From NCBI GenBank assembly GCA_964411125.1, contig CAYPJU010000029.1, positions 5,674-69,673 of the forward strand: a stretch of 64,000 bases of DNA, given 5' to 3'. Source of the DNA: JBFIHF01 sp964411125 (GTDB taxonomy: Bacteria > Myxococcota_A > Bradymonadia > Bradymonadales > Bradymonadaceae). A program made the position numbers and the translations under genes. A model generated the notes under the pieces. It made no database searches. It had not been told where the DNA came from and saw only the letters and a list, made by a program, of their open reading frames with translations. Positions 8,868-16,576 of this stretch are shown piece after piece (within the stretch, counting starts at the first letter, position 1; every line of letters begins with the position of its first letter).

Positions 8868-11264
8868 ATGACGACAGGCAGTTCACAACTTTCACTCGAC
8901 GACCGGCTGCGGCTCTTGTCCGGGGCGGACATGTGGCGCACGGAGGCGATTTCAGGGGTCGACATCGGCGCCCGGATGCTTGCCGATGGCCCTCACGGTC
9001 TGCGGGTGCAGACGGAGGAGGCGAACCCGATCGACGTGGCGAACACCCGACCCGCGACGTGTTTCCCCACGGCCGTGACCCTGGGGAGCACATGGGACGA
9101 GGACCTCGTCGCCGAGGTCGGCCGGGCACTCGGCGACGAAGCCGCCTCGATGGGGGTGGCGCTCGTCCTCGGTCCGGGGCTCAACGTGAAGCGTCATCCG
9201 CTCGCCGGGCGGAACTTCGAGTACTTCTCGGAAGACCCGCTCGTGAGTGGAAAGCTGGCCGCGGCGATGGTGCGGGGGATCCAAGAACGGGGGGTCGGGG
9301 CGTGCGTGAAGCACCTCGTCGCCAACAACCAGGAGTCGCATCGATTCGTCGTCGACACGATCGTCGACGATCGAACATTGCGAGAACTCTACCTGCGGGG
9401 CTTCGAGATCGCGGTCACCGAAGGCCGGCCGATGGCGGTGATGGCCGCCTACAACCTGCTGAACGGCACACACTGCACCGAGCACGAGTGGCTACTGCAG
9501 GAAGTCTTGCGCGACGAGTGGGGATTCGACGGCATCGTCGTCAGCGACTGGGGTGCTGTCAGCGATCGAGCGGCTTCCGTGAAGGCAGGCCTCGATCTGG
9601 AGATGCCGGGGACCCCCGGCGCACCTCCCGAGCTTCGCGAAGCACTGCGCGACGGTCGGATCACGGCCGAGGACGTTCGAAGAAGTTCCGGACGGATTCT
9701 GGACTTCGTCGCCAGGACGCGGGCAAATCTGGACGGCGCGGAGGAGCCGGCGTGGGAACGTCATCACGAGCTGGCTCGCAGAGCCGCCGCCGCCGGAGCA
9801 GTGCTCCTGACCAACGACGGAACGCTGCCCCTGCCCCGGGGGATTCGTCTCGCCGTGATCGGCGCGTTCGCCGAAGAGCCGCGCTATCAGGGCAACGGCA
9901 GTTCGCTGGTCTCGTCGGTCCGCTCCGTCTCGCTGCTGGAAGCTCTCGACGCTGCCGGGATCGATTACGACTACGCCGAGGGATACGATCCTGTCGCGGC
10001 TCCGCGGGACGAAACGCTGGTCGAGGCCGCAATCGAAATCGCGGAGGAGGCCGACGTCGTCGTCCTGATGGTCGGTTTGCCGGGCCCGTGGGAGGTCGAG
10101 GGGCTCGACCGAGAGCATCTCGACCTCCCGGAACAACACACCGCGCTGATCGACGCGGTCTGCGAAGCGAACCCGTCGACGGTCGTCGTGCTCTCGAACG
10201 GCGCGCCGATTCGGATGCCCTGGCGCGGTGCGCCCGCTGCGATCCTCGAGGGATACCTCGGTGGTGAAGGGGGAGGCGAGGCGCTGGTCGACATTCTGTT
10301 TGGAAGAGCGGAGCCCGGCGGACGACTCGCCGAGACTTTTCCGAAGAGCCTCGACGACGTACCGGCGAACCGCTGGTTTCGCTGCCACCCGCGCCAGGTG
10401 GAGTACCGCGAAGGTCTCGCGGTCGGTTACCGCGCGGCCCCATCGGACGGGGTGGCCTTCGCCTTCGGACATGGGCTCTCGTACACGACCTTCTCCTGGA
10501 CCGACGCTTCGACGAGTGCGACCGAGATCGACGCGCAGGACGAGCTCGTGGTGCGTGTCACGGTGACGAACACCGGAACCCGACCCGGGTCGGACGTTGT
10601 GCAGGTCTACGTCCGCGACGAAACCGGCGCAGTGGCTCGCCCCCTGCGCGAGCTGCGCGGCTTCGCGAAGGTTCGTCTCGAGCCTTCTGGGTCTCGGGAG
10701 ATCGAGGTGACGCTCGATCGCCGGGCGTTCGCATACTGGGACATTGGGCTCTCTCAATGGCGAGTTCCTTCTGGGAGGTTCGTCATCGAGTTGGCCCGTT
10801 CGAGCGTCGACGTCGCCGAGTCCTTCGAGGTCGTGGTTCGCGGCGACGCCGTCGCCGAGATCGACCCTGCCGGGACACCGCTCGTCGCCACGGACGACGC
10901 CCACTTTTCGGAGCGGCTCGGCCGCCCGGTCCCCGTGCCGCGCGCTGTTCGCCCGTTCACCCGAGAGAGCACCGTCGAAGAGCTCGAGACGACGTTCGTC
11001 GGCCGCCTGGTCGGGCGCGCGGCTCGCAGCGCGGTGCCGTTGAACGAAGCTACCCGTCGGGACGCGGGTCTGATGCGAGCCCTCGATCGGGGGATCGCGG
11101 AGCTCCCCCTTCGTGGTCTCGTCGCATTCTCGCAGGGGCGGATCGGCTACGAGGCGATCGACTCGCTGATCGACGTCTCGAACGGGAACGCGTCGAGCGC
11201 CGCGCGGTCTGCGATTCGGAGTTTCGTTCGCGCCGTCCGACGGCAGATCGGCGGCGTACCCTGA
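8868..11264 (+). CDS. Glycoside hydrolase family 3 (beta-glucosidase-like)
   Basis: Family 3 glycosidase of about 798 residues that probably hydrolyses beta-linked glucosides or xylosides. No signal peptide is seen, so it is likely cytoplasmic. Domain order is an N-terminal TIM-barrel with KHLVANNQE and the nucleophile in VSDWGAV (Asp227), then a C-terminal alpha/beta sandwich. A fibronectin-III-like domain follows at about 555-650 (VTVTNTGTRPGSDVVQVY). The last 100 or so residues, after the usual family end, are an extra helical tail of unknown function. I start at ATG 8868; a GTG at 8841 gives nine more residues. A GAGGGG sequence lies a little far upstream of the chosen start. Confidence 0.9.
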   Translation: MTTGSSQLSLDDRLRLLSGADMWRTEAISGVDIGARMLADGPHGLRVQTEEANPIDVANTRPATCFPTAVTLGSTWDEDLVAEVGRALGDEAASMGVALVLGPGLNVKRHPLAGRNFEYFSEDPLVSGKLAAAMVRGIQERGVGACVKHLVANNQESHRFVVDTIVDDRTLRELYLRGFEIAVTEGRPMAVMAAYNLLNGTHCTEHEWLLQEVLRDEWGFDGIVVSDWGAVSDRAASVKAGLDLEMPGTPGAPPELREALRDGRITAEDVRRSSGRILDFVARTRANLDGAEEPAWERHHELARRAAAAGAVLLTNDGTLPLPRGIRLAVIGAFAEEPRYQGNGSSLVSSVRSVSLLEALDAAGIDYDYAEGYDPVAAPRDETLVEAAIEIAEEADVVVLMVGLPGPWEVEGLDREHLDLPEQHTALIDAVCEANPSTVVVLSNGAPIRMPWRGAPAAILEGYLGGEGGGEALVDILFGRAEPGGRLAETFPKSLDDVPANRWFRCHPRQVEYREGLAVGYRAAPSDGVAFAFGHGLSYTTFSWTDASTSATEIDAQDELVVRVTVTNTGTRPGSDVVQVYVRDETGAVARPLRELRGFAKVRLEPSGSREIEVTLDRRAFAYWDIGLSQWRVPSGRFVIELARSSVDVAESFEVVVRGDAVAEIDPAGTPLVATDDAHFSERLGRPVPVPRAVRPFTRESTVEELETTFVGRLVGRAARSAVPLNEATRRDAGLMRALDRGIAELPLRGLVAFSQGRIGYEAIDSLIDVSNGNASSAARSAIRSFVRAVRRQIGGVP

Positions 11265-11308
11265 GTTCGGCGGCCATGTTAATCTCGAGCTTCGTGAAAG
11301 GAGGATCC

Positions 11309-11578
11309 ATGTGTCGTAACATCAAACCGCTCTTCAACTTCGAGCCCCCTGCGACCGACGACGAGGTCGAAGCCGCGGCGCTTCAGTTCGTCCGAAAGAT
11401 CAGTGGTTTCAACAAGCCCTCCAGGGCGAACCAGGAGGTCTTCGACGCGGCGGTCGCCGAGGTGACCGCGGCGGCCCGACGTCTCGTCGATGATCTGTCG
11501 ACCTCTGCGCCGAAGAAGAACCGCCTGATCGAAGCCGAAAAGAAGCGCGAAGAGAACCGCCGTCGCTTCTCTACCTGA
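11309..11578 (+). CDS. DUF2277 family protein
   Basis: An 89-residue conserved protein of unknown function. The opening MCRNIKPLFNFEPPATDDEV and the later QFVRKISGFNKPSRAN are characteristic of DUF2277. The C-terminus is lysine- and arginine-rich. An almost perfect AAAGGAGG Shine-Dalgarno sequence lies at 11297-11304, six bases before the ATG. The frame is open far upstream, but the ribosome-binding site decides the start. The next gene begins about ten bases after its stop, suggesting an operon with the MDR oxidoreductase. Confidence 0.9.
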   Translation: MCRNIKPLFNFEPPATDDEVEAAALQFVRKISGFNKPSRANQEVFDAAVAEVTAAARRLVDDLSTSAPKKNRLIEAEKKREENRRRFST

Positions 11579-11588
11579 AGCGGTGACC

Positions 11589-12632
11589 ATGGTCACCGAA
11601 ATGAAGCGGGTCACGATCCGCGGGGCTGGATCTTACGACAGGTTGGAGTTCGAACGCCTCTCGGTACCCGCTCCGGGTCCGGACGAAGTCGTCGTGGAGA
11701 CGCGGGCGATAGGGGTCAACTACGCCGACGTCATCGTGCGGATGGGCCTCTACGCGTCGGCGAAGGAGCTCGTCGGTTGGCCGATCACTCCGGGGTTCGA
11801 GGTGGCCGGAACGGTGACCGCGGTCGGCGAATCGGTCGACGACCTCTCGGTCGGCGACGAAGTCGTCGCGATCACCCTCTTCTTCGGTTACTCGACGCAC
11901 GTGGTGACACCACGAGCGTTCGTCTTTTCGAAGCCTTCCGGGTTTTCGTTCGCCGAGGCTGCCGCAATGCCGACGATCTTCGCCACCGCATGGTACGCGC
12001 TCTGTGAACTCGCGCACCCGCGTCCGGACGCGAAGATGCTCGTCCACTCCGCCGCCGGGGGTGTCGGCGGAGCGCTCGTGCAGGTGGGCAAGCACCTCGG
12101 TTGCGAGATCGTGGGGGTCGTGGGCGGAACACACAAGGTCAAGACGGCGAAGGCCCACGGTTGCGACCTCGTCATCGACAAGTCGACCGAAGATCTCTGG
12201 AGCGTGGCGGAGCGCTTCGCTCCCGAAGGGTACGACGTGGTCTGTGACGCCAACGGCGTCGCCACACTGAAGCAGAGCTACGAACACCTGCGCCGCACCG
12301 GAAAGCTCGTCGTCTACGGCTTCGCCACAATGATGCCGAAGGAGGGGGGCAAGCCGAACTGGCTCAAGCTCGCCGCGGGTTGGTTGCGGACACCGCGGTT
12401 CAACCCGCTCGATCTCACACAATCGTCGAAGAGCGTGCTCGCCTTCAATCTGAGTTACCTCTTCGACCGGGTCGACATCCTCGAGGCGTTCATGCGGGAC
12501 TTCTCCCAGTGGGTGGAAGCAGGTGTGATCCAGCCCCCTCCCATCACGGAGTACCCGTTAGACGACGTCGCGAGGGCGCACGCCGACATCGAATCGGGGA
12601 CCACCGTCGGCAAGCTCATCCTCGTCCCTTGA
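11589..12632 (+). CDS. Zinc-independent MDR quinone oxidoreductase (VAT-1-like)
   Basis: NADPH-dependent medium-chain reductase of 347 residues. The N-terminal GroES-like domain contains GVNYADVIVRMGLY and PGFEVAGTVTAVG. The Rossmann nucleotide site is AAGGVGGALVQVGKHLG. The zinc-binding residues of alcohol dehydrogenases are absent, as in quinone oxidoreductases. The C-terminal region with WLRTPRFNPLDLTQ resembles the VAT-1 group. Starts at 11583 (GTG), 11589 (ATG) and 11601 (ATG) are all possible; I choose 11589 because of the GAAGCGG before it. The substrate is probably a quinone or enone (family inference). Confidence 0.88.
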   Translation: MVTEMKRVTIRGAGSYDRLEFERLSVPAPGPDEVVVETRAIGVNYADVIVRMGLYASAKELVGWPITPGFEVAGTVTAVGESVDDLSVGDEVVAITLFFGYSTHVVTPRAFVFSKPSGFSFAEAAAMPTIFATAWYALCELAHPRPDAKMLVHSAAGGVGGALVQVGKHLGCEIVGVVGGTHKVKTAKAHGCDLVIDKSTEDLWSVAERFAPEGYDVVCDANGVATLKQSYEHLRRTGKLVVYGFATMMPKEGGKPNWLKLAAGWLRTPRFNPLDLTQSSKSVLAFNLSYLFDRVDILEAFMRDFSQWVEAGVIQPPPITEYPLDDVARAHADIESGTTVGKLILVP

Positions 12633-12744
12633 AAGCACCATCGTCACGGCCCGCAACCGGGCGCTCCTCGTCGCGGGGACCTGTGCGGCACGGCACGCGT
12701 CGGTGGAGGTGGTCCAGAGGATGGAGGAGAGTGCCCGCAGGCTC

Positions 12745-13665
12745 TCAGAGACCCCAGTCGGTGCCCCCGCCGCTGGTGTCGTAGGGGAGGTCGTTCAGGC
12801 TGATGTCGTACCAGCGAAGCTCGCCGTCTTGCTCGAACGGGAAGCACCCGTCGGCGGTGGCCGTGATGTTGAACCCCGCTCCGTAGTAGTTGTGACCGGG
12901 CAGGTCGTGAGCGGTGTTCGCGTTCGATTCGAACTCTGTGAGCAGCTCGATGCGACGCTCGTAGTTGTTGTCCCCTACGAGATTGCGGGTGTGAAATCGC
13001 CACTGTACTCGGCGATCGTCGAGCACCCGATCGTCGTCGTCGAGCATCTGGAGCTGCTCGGCGGTGTGGTAGAGAATCATGAGCTCCGGATCGTCGAACA
13101 TCGCTTCGTAGCGACGCGAGAACTCGCTCACGGGAGTCCCCTCGTAGACCTCTTCCCAGCGCTCGATCGGGATGAAGAGGTGGGCGTGCCCCATGTCGGG
13201 GAAGAAGACGTAGTCGACGTAACCGCGCTCCAGTCCGTGCTCGATGTGGAGGGTGACGTTCTCGACGAGCCGGGTGGGGAGAGTGACGTCACCGCCCCAC
13301 GACTCGGTCCCGGGGAGTACGAATCGGTCCGCTTCGGCGTCGTAGTAAGCGCGATTGTGAAGTCGTTTACCGGACGCGTACATCTCGTCGAACTTCTCCC
13401 CCATCTCTTCGAGCGTGTAACCCCACCGAAAGTCGTTCGAGTAGACGACTTCCTCGTCCTCGTCGGGAGGAGTACAGCGCTCGCGGATCTGCTCCCAGCG
13501 ATCTTCTGCGGCCTCGAAGGAGTCACCCTTCCCCCCGGCGGGTGCGTCCCCGCCCGTTTCGACCGTCACCGTAGCGGGTGGCGGGCTGTCGGCGCCGTCA
13601 CCGCAGGCAAAGGCGGTGGATGTGACGAGGGCGAGCGAGAGCGCGGCGGCGACATGTCGGTTCAT
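12745..13665 (-). CDS. Putative lipoprotein of unknown function
   Basis: A 306-residue exported protein. A hydrophobic signal ends at Cys21 (TAFAC, an imperfect lipobox). A low-complexity linker ends in GGKGDSFEAAEDRW. The globular part (about 60-306) has no family I recognise. It contains HIEHGLERGYVDYVFFPDMGHAHLFIP over two lines of sequence and several His and Asp residues that could bind metal. ATG 13665 has GAGG six bases upstream; the longer open frame upstream is rejected because it lacks a signal peptide. It is divergent from the DUF4215 lipoprotein and shares a 292-bp intergenic region with it. The GKGD motif resembles GKAD in the lectin lipoprotein at 59211-60593. Confidence 0.75.
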   Translation of the reverse strand: MNRHVAAALSLALVTSTAFACGDGADSPPPATVTVETGGDAPAGGKGDSFEAAEDRWEQIRERCTPPDEDEEVVYSNDFRWGYTLEEMGEKFDEMYASGKRLHNRAYYDAEADRFVLPGTESWGGDVTLPTRLVENVTLHIEHGLERGYVDYVFFPDMGHAHLFIPIERWEEVYEGTPVSEFSRRYEAMFDDPELMILYHTAEQLQMLDDDDRVLDDRRVQWRFHTRNLVGDNNYERRIELLTEFESNANTAHDLPGHNYYGAGFNITATADGCFPFEQDGELRWYDISLNDLPYDTSGGGTDWGL

Positions 13666-13957
13666 CTGGGGCCTCGATGGGTTCCGGAACGTGCCACGGG
13701 CTATCGCAAGGAACGTGCCGGAGGCGACGAAGCGGGCAGCTCGAGTCCGCATCGCCGGGGCCCGCGCCGTCGATGCGCCCCTCGCCCTGCCCCGGAGAAC
13801 CTGTCGGGTTCCGCATACTGCAAGCGAAGTTGCCGGATCCTGCGGCATCGGTGCACCAGAACTCTGCGGCTCGGCGGCACGAATGCATGGAAGAAATTCG
13901 TCAGGTCTGAGATAGTCCCCGCCCCTCTCAGCCGTAACTTTTGGGAATGGTTCGAAG

Positions 13958-16549
13958 ATGAAACTGACTGGTCTGCACGCCTCGCCGCTGATCGCCCTCC
14001 TCCTCGCAATCGCTGCCTGCGGTACGGATCCCGTGCTTCCCTCCGTCGATGGCGGCGGGAACGACGGCCGCGACATGGGCGCTTGCGCCGATTGTGACGA
14101 CGATCTGGGCATCGTCGACGACAACGTCTGCGGGGACCTCGACCGCGGGTTCGGCGAGTCGTGCGACGACGGCAACACCGAAAGTGGGGACGGTTGCTCG
14201 TCGCTGTGCCGTCAGGAAGAAGGATGGACCTGCCCACGGACCGGACCCTGCGAGCAGACGGACATCTGCGGTAACGGCACGAGAGACGGGGACGACGAGT
14301 GCGACGACGGCAACACCGATGGAGACGACGGCTGTTCGGCGGACTGCATGGTCGAGCCCGGCTGGCGCTGTCCGACCGAGGGGGAAGCGTGCGTGGTGGC
14401 CGGATGTGGCGACGGCATTCGCGCGGGCGACGAAGCCTGCGACGATGCCAACATGAACGACGGTGACGGGTGCTCGGCGACGTGCGTCGTCGAAGCGGGG
14501 TGGGTTTGCCTCGAAGACGGGACCTGCATCGCGCAGCAATGCGGAGACTCGATCCTCGCCGGCGACGAAGCGTGTGACGACGGGAACGTGACGCCTGGCG
14601 ACGGGTGCGCGGCGGACTGCAGCAGCGTCGAACCGAACTACATCTGCCCCGAGGTCGGGCGCCTCTGCGAGTCGACCGTCGTGTGCGGCGATCGGCGCGT
14701 CGGCCCCGGAGAACAGTGCGACGACGGCGGCACCGAACCGCTCGACGGATGTGACGCGTCGTGCATGCGGGAGCCCGGGTGGGTGTGCCCCGTGCCGGGT
14801 GCGAGCTGCCGCGCGGAGCGGTGTGGAGACGGCGTCGTCGTCGACACGGAGGTGTGCGACGACGCGAACCTCATGGACGGCGACGGTTGCTCGTCGGCGT
14901 GCCAGGTGGAAGCAGGTTGGGCATGCCCTCCGCAGGCCTCCTGTTATCGAACGACGTGCGGGGACGGAACGCGCGAGGGGACGGAGCAGTGCGACGACGG
15001 GAACCTGCGTCCGTTCGACGGCTGCTCGCAGGACTGCACGAACGAGCCTACCTGTAGCGGTGGCGTGTGCACCCCGATCTGCGGCGACGGGGTGATCTTG
15101 CCGGGCCCGACGCAGGAGGCGTGCGACGACGGGAACACCGACGACGGCGATGGCTGCTCCGCGACGTGCACGGTGGAGGCCGGCTGGATGTGCAGCATCC
15201 AGCCCGAACCGCTCGCCAACTCGATCGAGCTGCCACTGATCGTCCGCGATTTCAAAGGGATCCAGTGGTACGCCGATAACGCGACCGAGTACGGACACCC
15301 CGATTTCAACGACCCCGACGATGGAAACGCGGTGATCTCTTTCGGTCTGGTGGAGGCGAATCTGGGACCGAACGGGCGCCCGGTGCTCGCCTACCCGACG
15401 GCACCCGCGACAGACGACGATGGAATCCCCAAGTCGAGCGCGCGCTTCGACCAGTGGTACGACAGCGCGAGCCCCTGGAACATCGAAGAGGTCCGCTACC
15501 TCGCCCTGACGCGGGCGGCGGCGACGGACACGTTCGTCTACGACTCGACCGCGACCGGGTTCCCCCCCAACAGCACCGACGGGTTCTACCCGATCGACGA
15601 CGGCGGATGGGTCGCGCAGGGGAGCGAAGCGCTGCGGTCTTCGAGCAGCTACAACGACGGGGGAGATCACAACTTCAACTTCACGACGGAGACGCGGTTC
15701 TTCTTCCAGTACGAAGGGGACGAGGTGCTGCGATTCACGGGCGACGACGACCTGTGGGTCTTCATCGACGGGGTGCTCTGTCTCGACGTCGGGGGCCTTC
15801 ACGCGGCGCTGTCGGCCACGATGAACCTGGCGGATCCTTCCCAAGAGACGAACGCCACCCAGCGCGCAATCGTGCAGGCTTGCCGGGCGCACCTCGACGG
15901 TCTGGTGACCGCGAACAACCCGACGCCGCTGGTCGAGATGGTGATCTTCCACGCCGAGCGACACACGCAGGCCTCGAACTTCGACCTCGAGCTCACCGGG
16001 TTCGTCAAAGAACGCACCACCTGCGAAGAAGAGTGCGGAGACGGCGTCCTGACCCGCGGGGAGGTCTGCGACGACGGGACGAACGACGGGTCGTACAACG
16101 GGTGCACGGCGGACTGCCTCGGGTTCGGACCGTACTGCGGAGACGGCGCGCAGAACGGGGCGGAGGCGTGCGACGACGGGGTCGCGGCGAACGACGGCCG
16201 TTACGGAGGCTGCAACCCGGACTGCACCGTGGCCGGATTCTGTGGCGACGCGGTGGTACAGCCTCAAGACGAGGTGTGCGACGATGGAGTCAACGACGGT
16301 GCATACGGGGGCTGTGCCACCGACTGCCAGATGCGAGCCGACTACTGCGGTGACGGCGTCGTGAACGGGCCCGAGGAATGCGACGAAGGGCTGGGCGGCA
16401 ACCTCGGAGACTACGACGGGTGCAACCCGAACTGCACGCTCGCTGCGTACTGCGGAGACGGCATCCGTCAGGGCGAGGAGCAGTGCGACGATGCGAACAA
16501 CAACGACGCCGATGGCTGCAACCGCGAGTGCAAGAAGCCGGTCCTTTGA
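13958..16549 (+). CDS. DUF4215 cysteine-rich lipoprotein with fibro-slime domain
   Basis: An 863-residue surface lipoprotein. The signal peptide ends at lipidated Cys21 (AIAAC). Eight DUF4215 repeats (about 58-418) follow, each with CGDG...E-CDDGN...DGCS--C-VE-GW-C. A fibro-slime domain (about 423-683) has the PA14-like signature GDDDLWVFIDG (595-605) and GGLHAA. Five more CGDG/CDDG repeats form the C-terminus. Fibro-slime domains occur in secreted proteins of fibre-degrading and predatory bacteria and are linked to carbohydrate or surface binding. The aspartates probably bind calcium. The regulator gene starts 27 bp downstream on the same strand, so co-transcription is likely. Function as an adhesin or matrix protein is inferred. 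Confidence 0.9.
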   Translation: MKLTGLHASPLIALLLAIAACGTDPVLPSVDGGGNDGRDMGACADCDDDLGIVDDNVCGDLDRGFGESCDDGNTESGDGCSSLCRQEEGWTCPRTGPCEQTDICGNGTRDGDDECDDGNTDGDDGCSADCMVEPGWRCPTEGEACVVAGCGDGIRAGDEACDDANMNDGDGCSATCVVEAGWVCLEDGTCIAQQCGDSILAGDEACDDGNVTPGDGCAADCSSVEPNYICPEVGRLCESTVVCGDRRVGPGEQCDDGGTEPLDGCDASCMREPGWVCPVPGASCRAERCGDGVVVDTEVCDDANLMDGDGCSSACQVEAGWACPPQASCYRTTCGDGTREGTEQCDDGNLRPFDGCSQDCTNEPTCSGGVCTPICGDGVILPGPTQEACDDGNTDDGDGCSATCTVEAGWMCSIQPEPLANSIELPLIVRDFKGIQWYADNATEYGHPDFNDPDDGNAVISFGLVEANLGPNGRPVLAYPTAPATDDDGIPKSSARFDQWYDSASPWNIEEVRYLALTRAAATDTFVYDSTATGFPPNSTDGFYPIDDGGWVAQGSEALRSSSSYNDGGDHNFNFTTETRFFFQYEGDEVLRFTGDDDLWVFIDGVLCLDVGGLHAALSATMNLADPSQETNATQRAIVQACRAHLDGLVTANNPTPLVEMVIFHAERHTQASNFDLELTGFVKERTTCEEECGDGVLTRGEVCDDGTNDGSYNGCTADCLGFGPYCGDGAQNGAEACDDGVAANDGRYGGCNPDCTVAGFCGDAVVQPQDEVCDDGVNDGAYGGCATDCQMRADYCGDGVVNGPEECDEGLGGNLGDYDGCNPNCTLAAYCGDGIRQGEEQCDDANNNDADGCNRECKKPVL

Positions 16550-16576
16550 CGGACGTTTGCCGAACGTGGAGAACCG

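Noticed and set aside
12649..12662. GCCCG-CAAC-CGGGC hairpin after the MDR oxidoreductase gene
   Set aside because: Five-base-pair stem without a T-tract; too weak to call.
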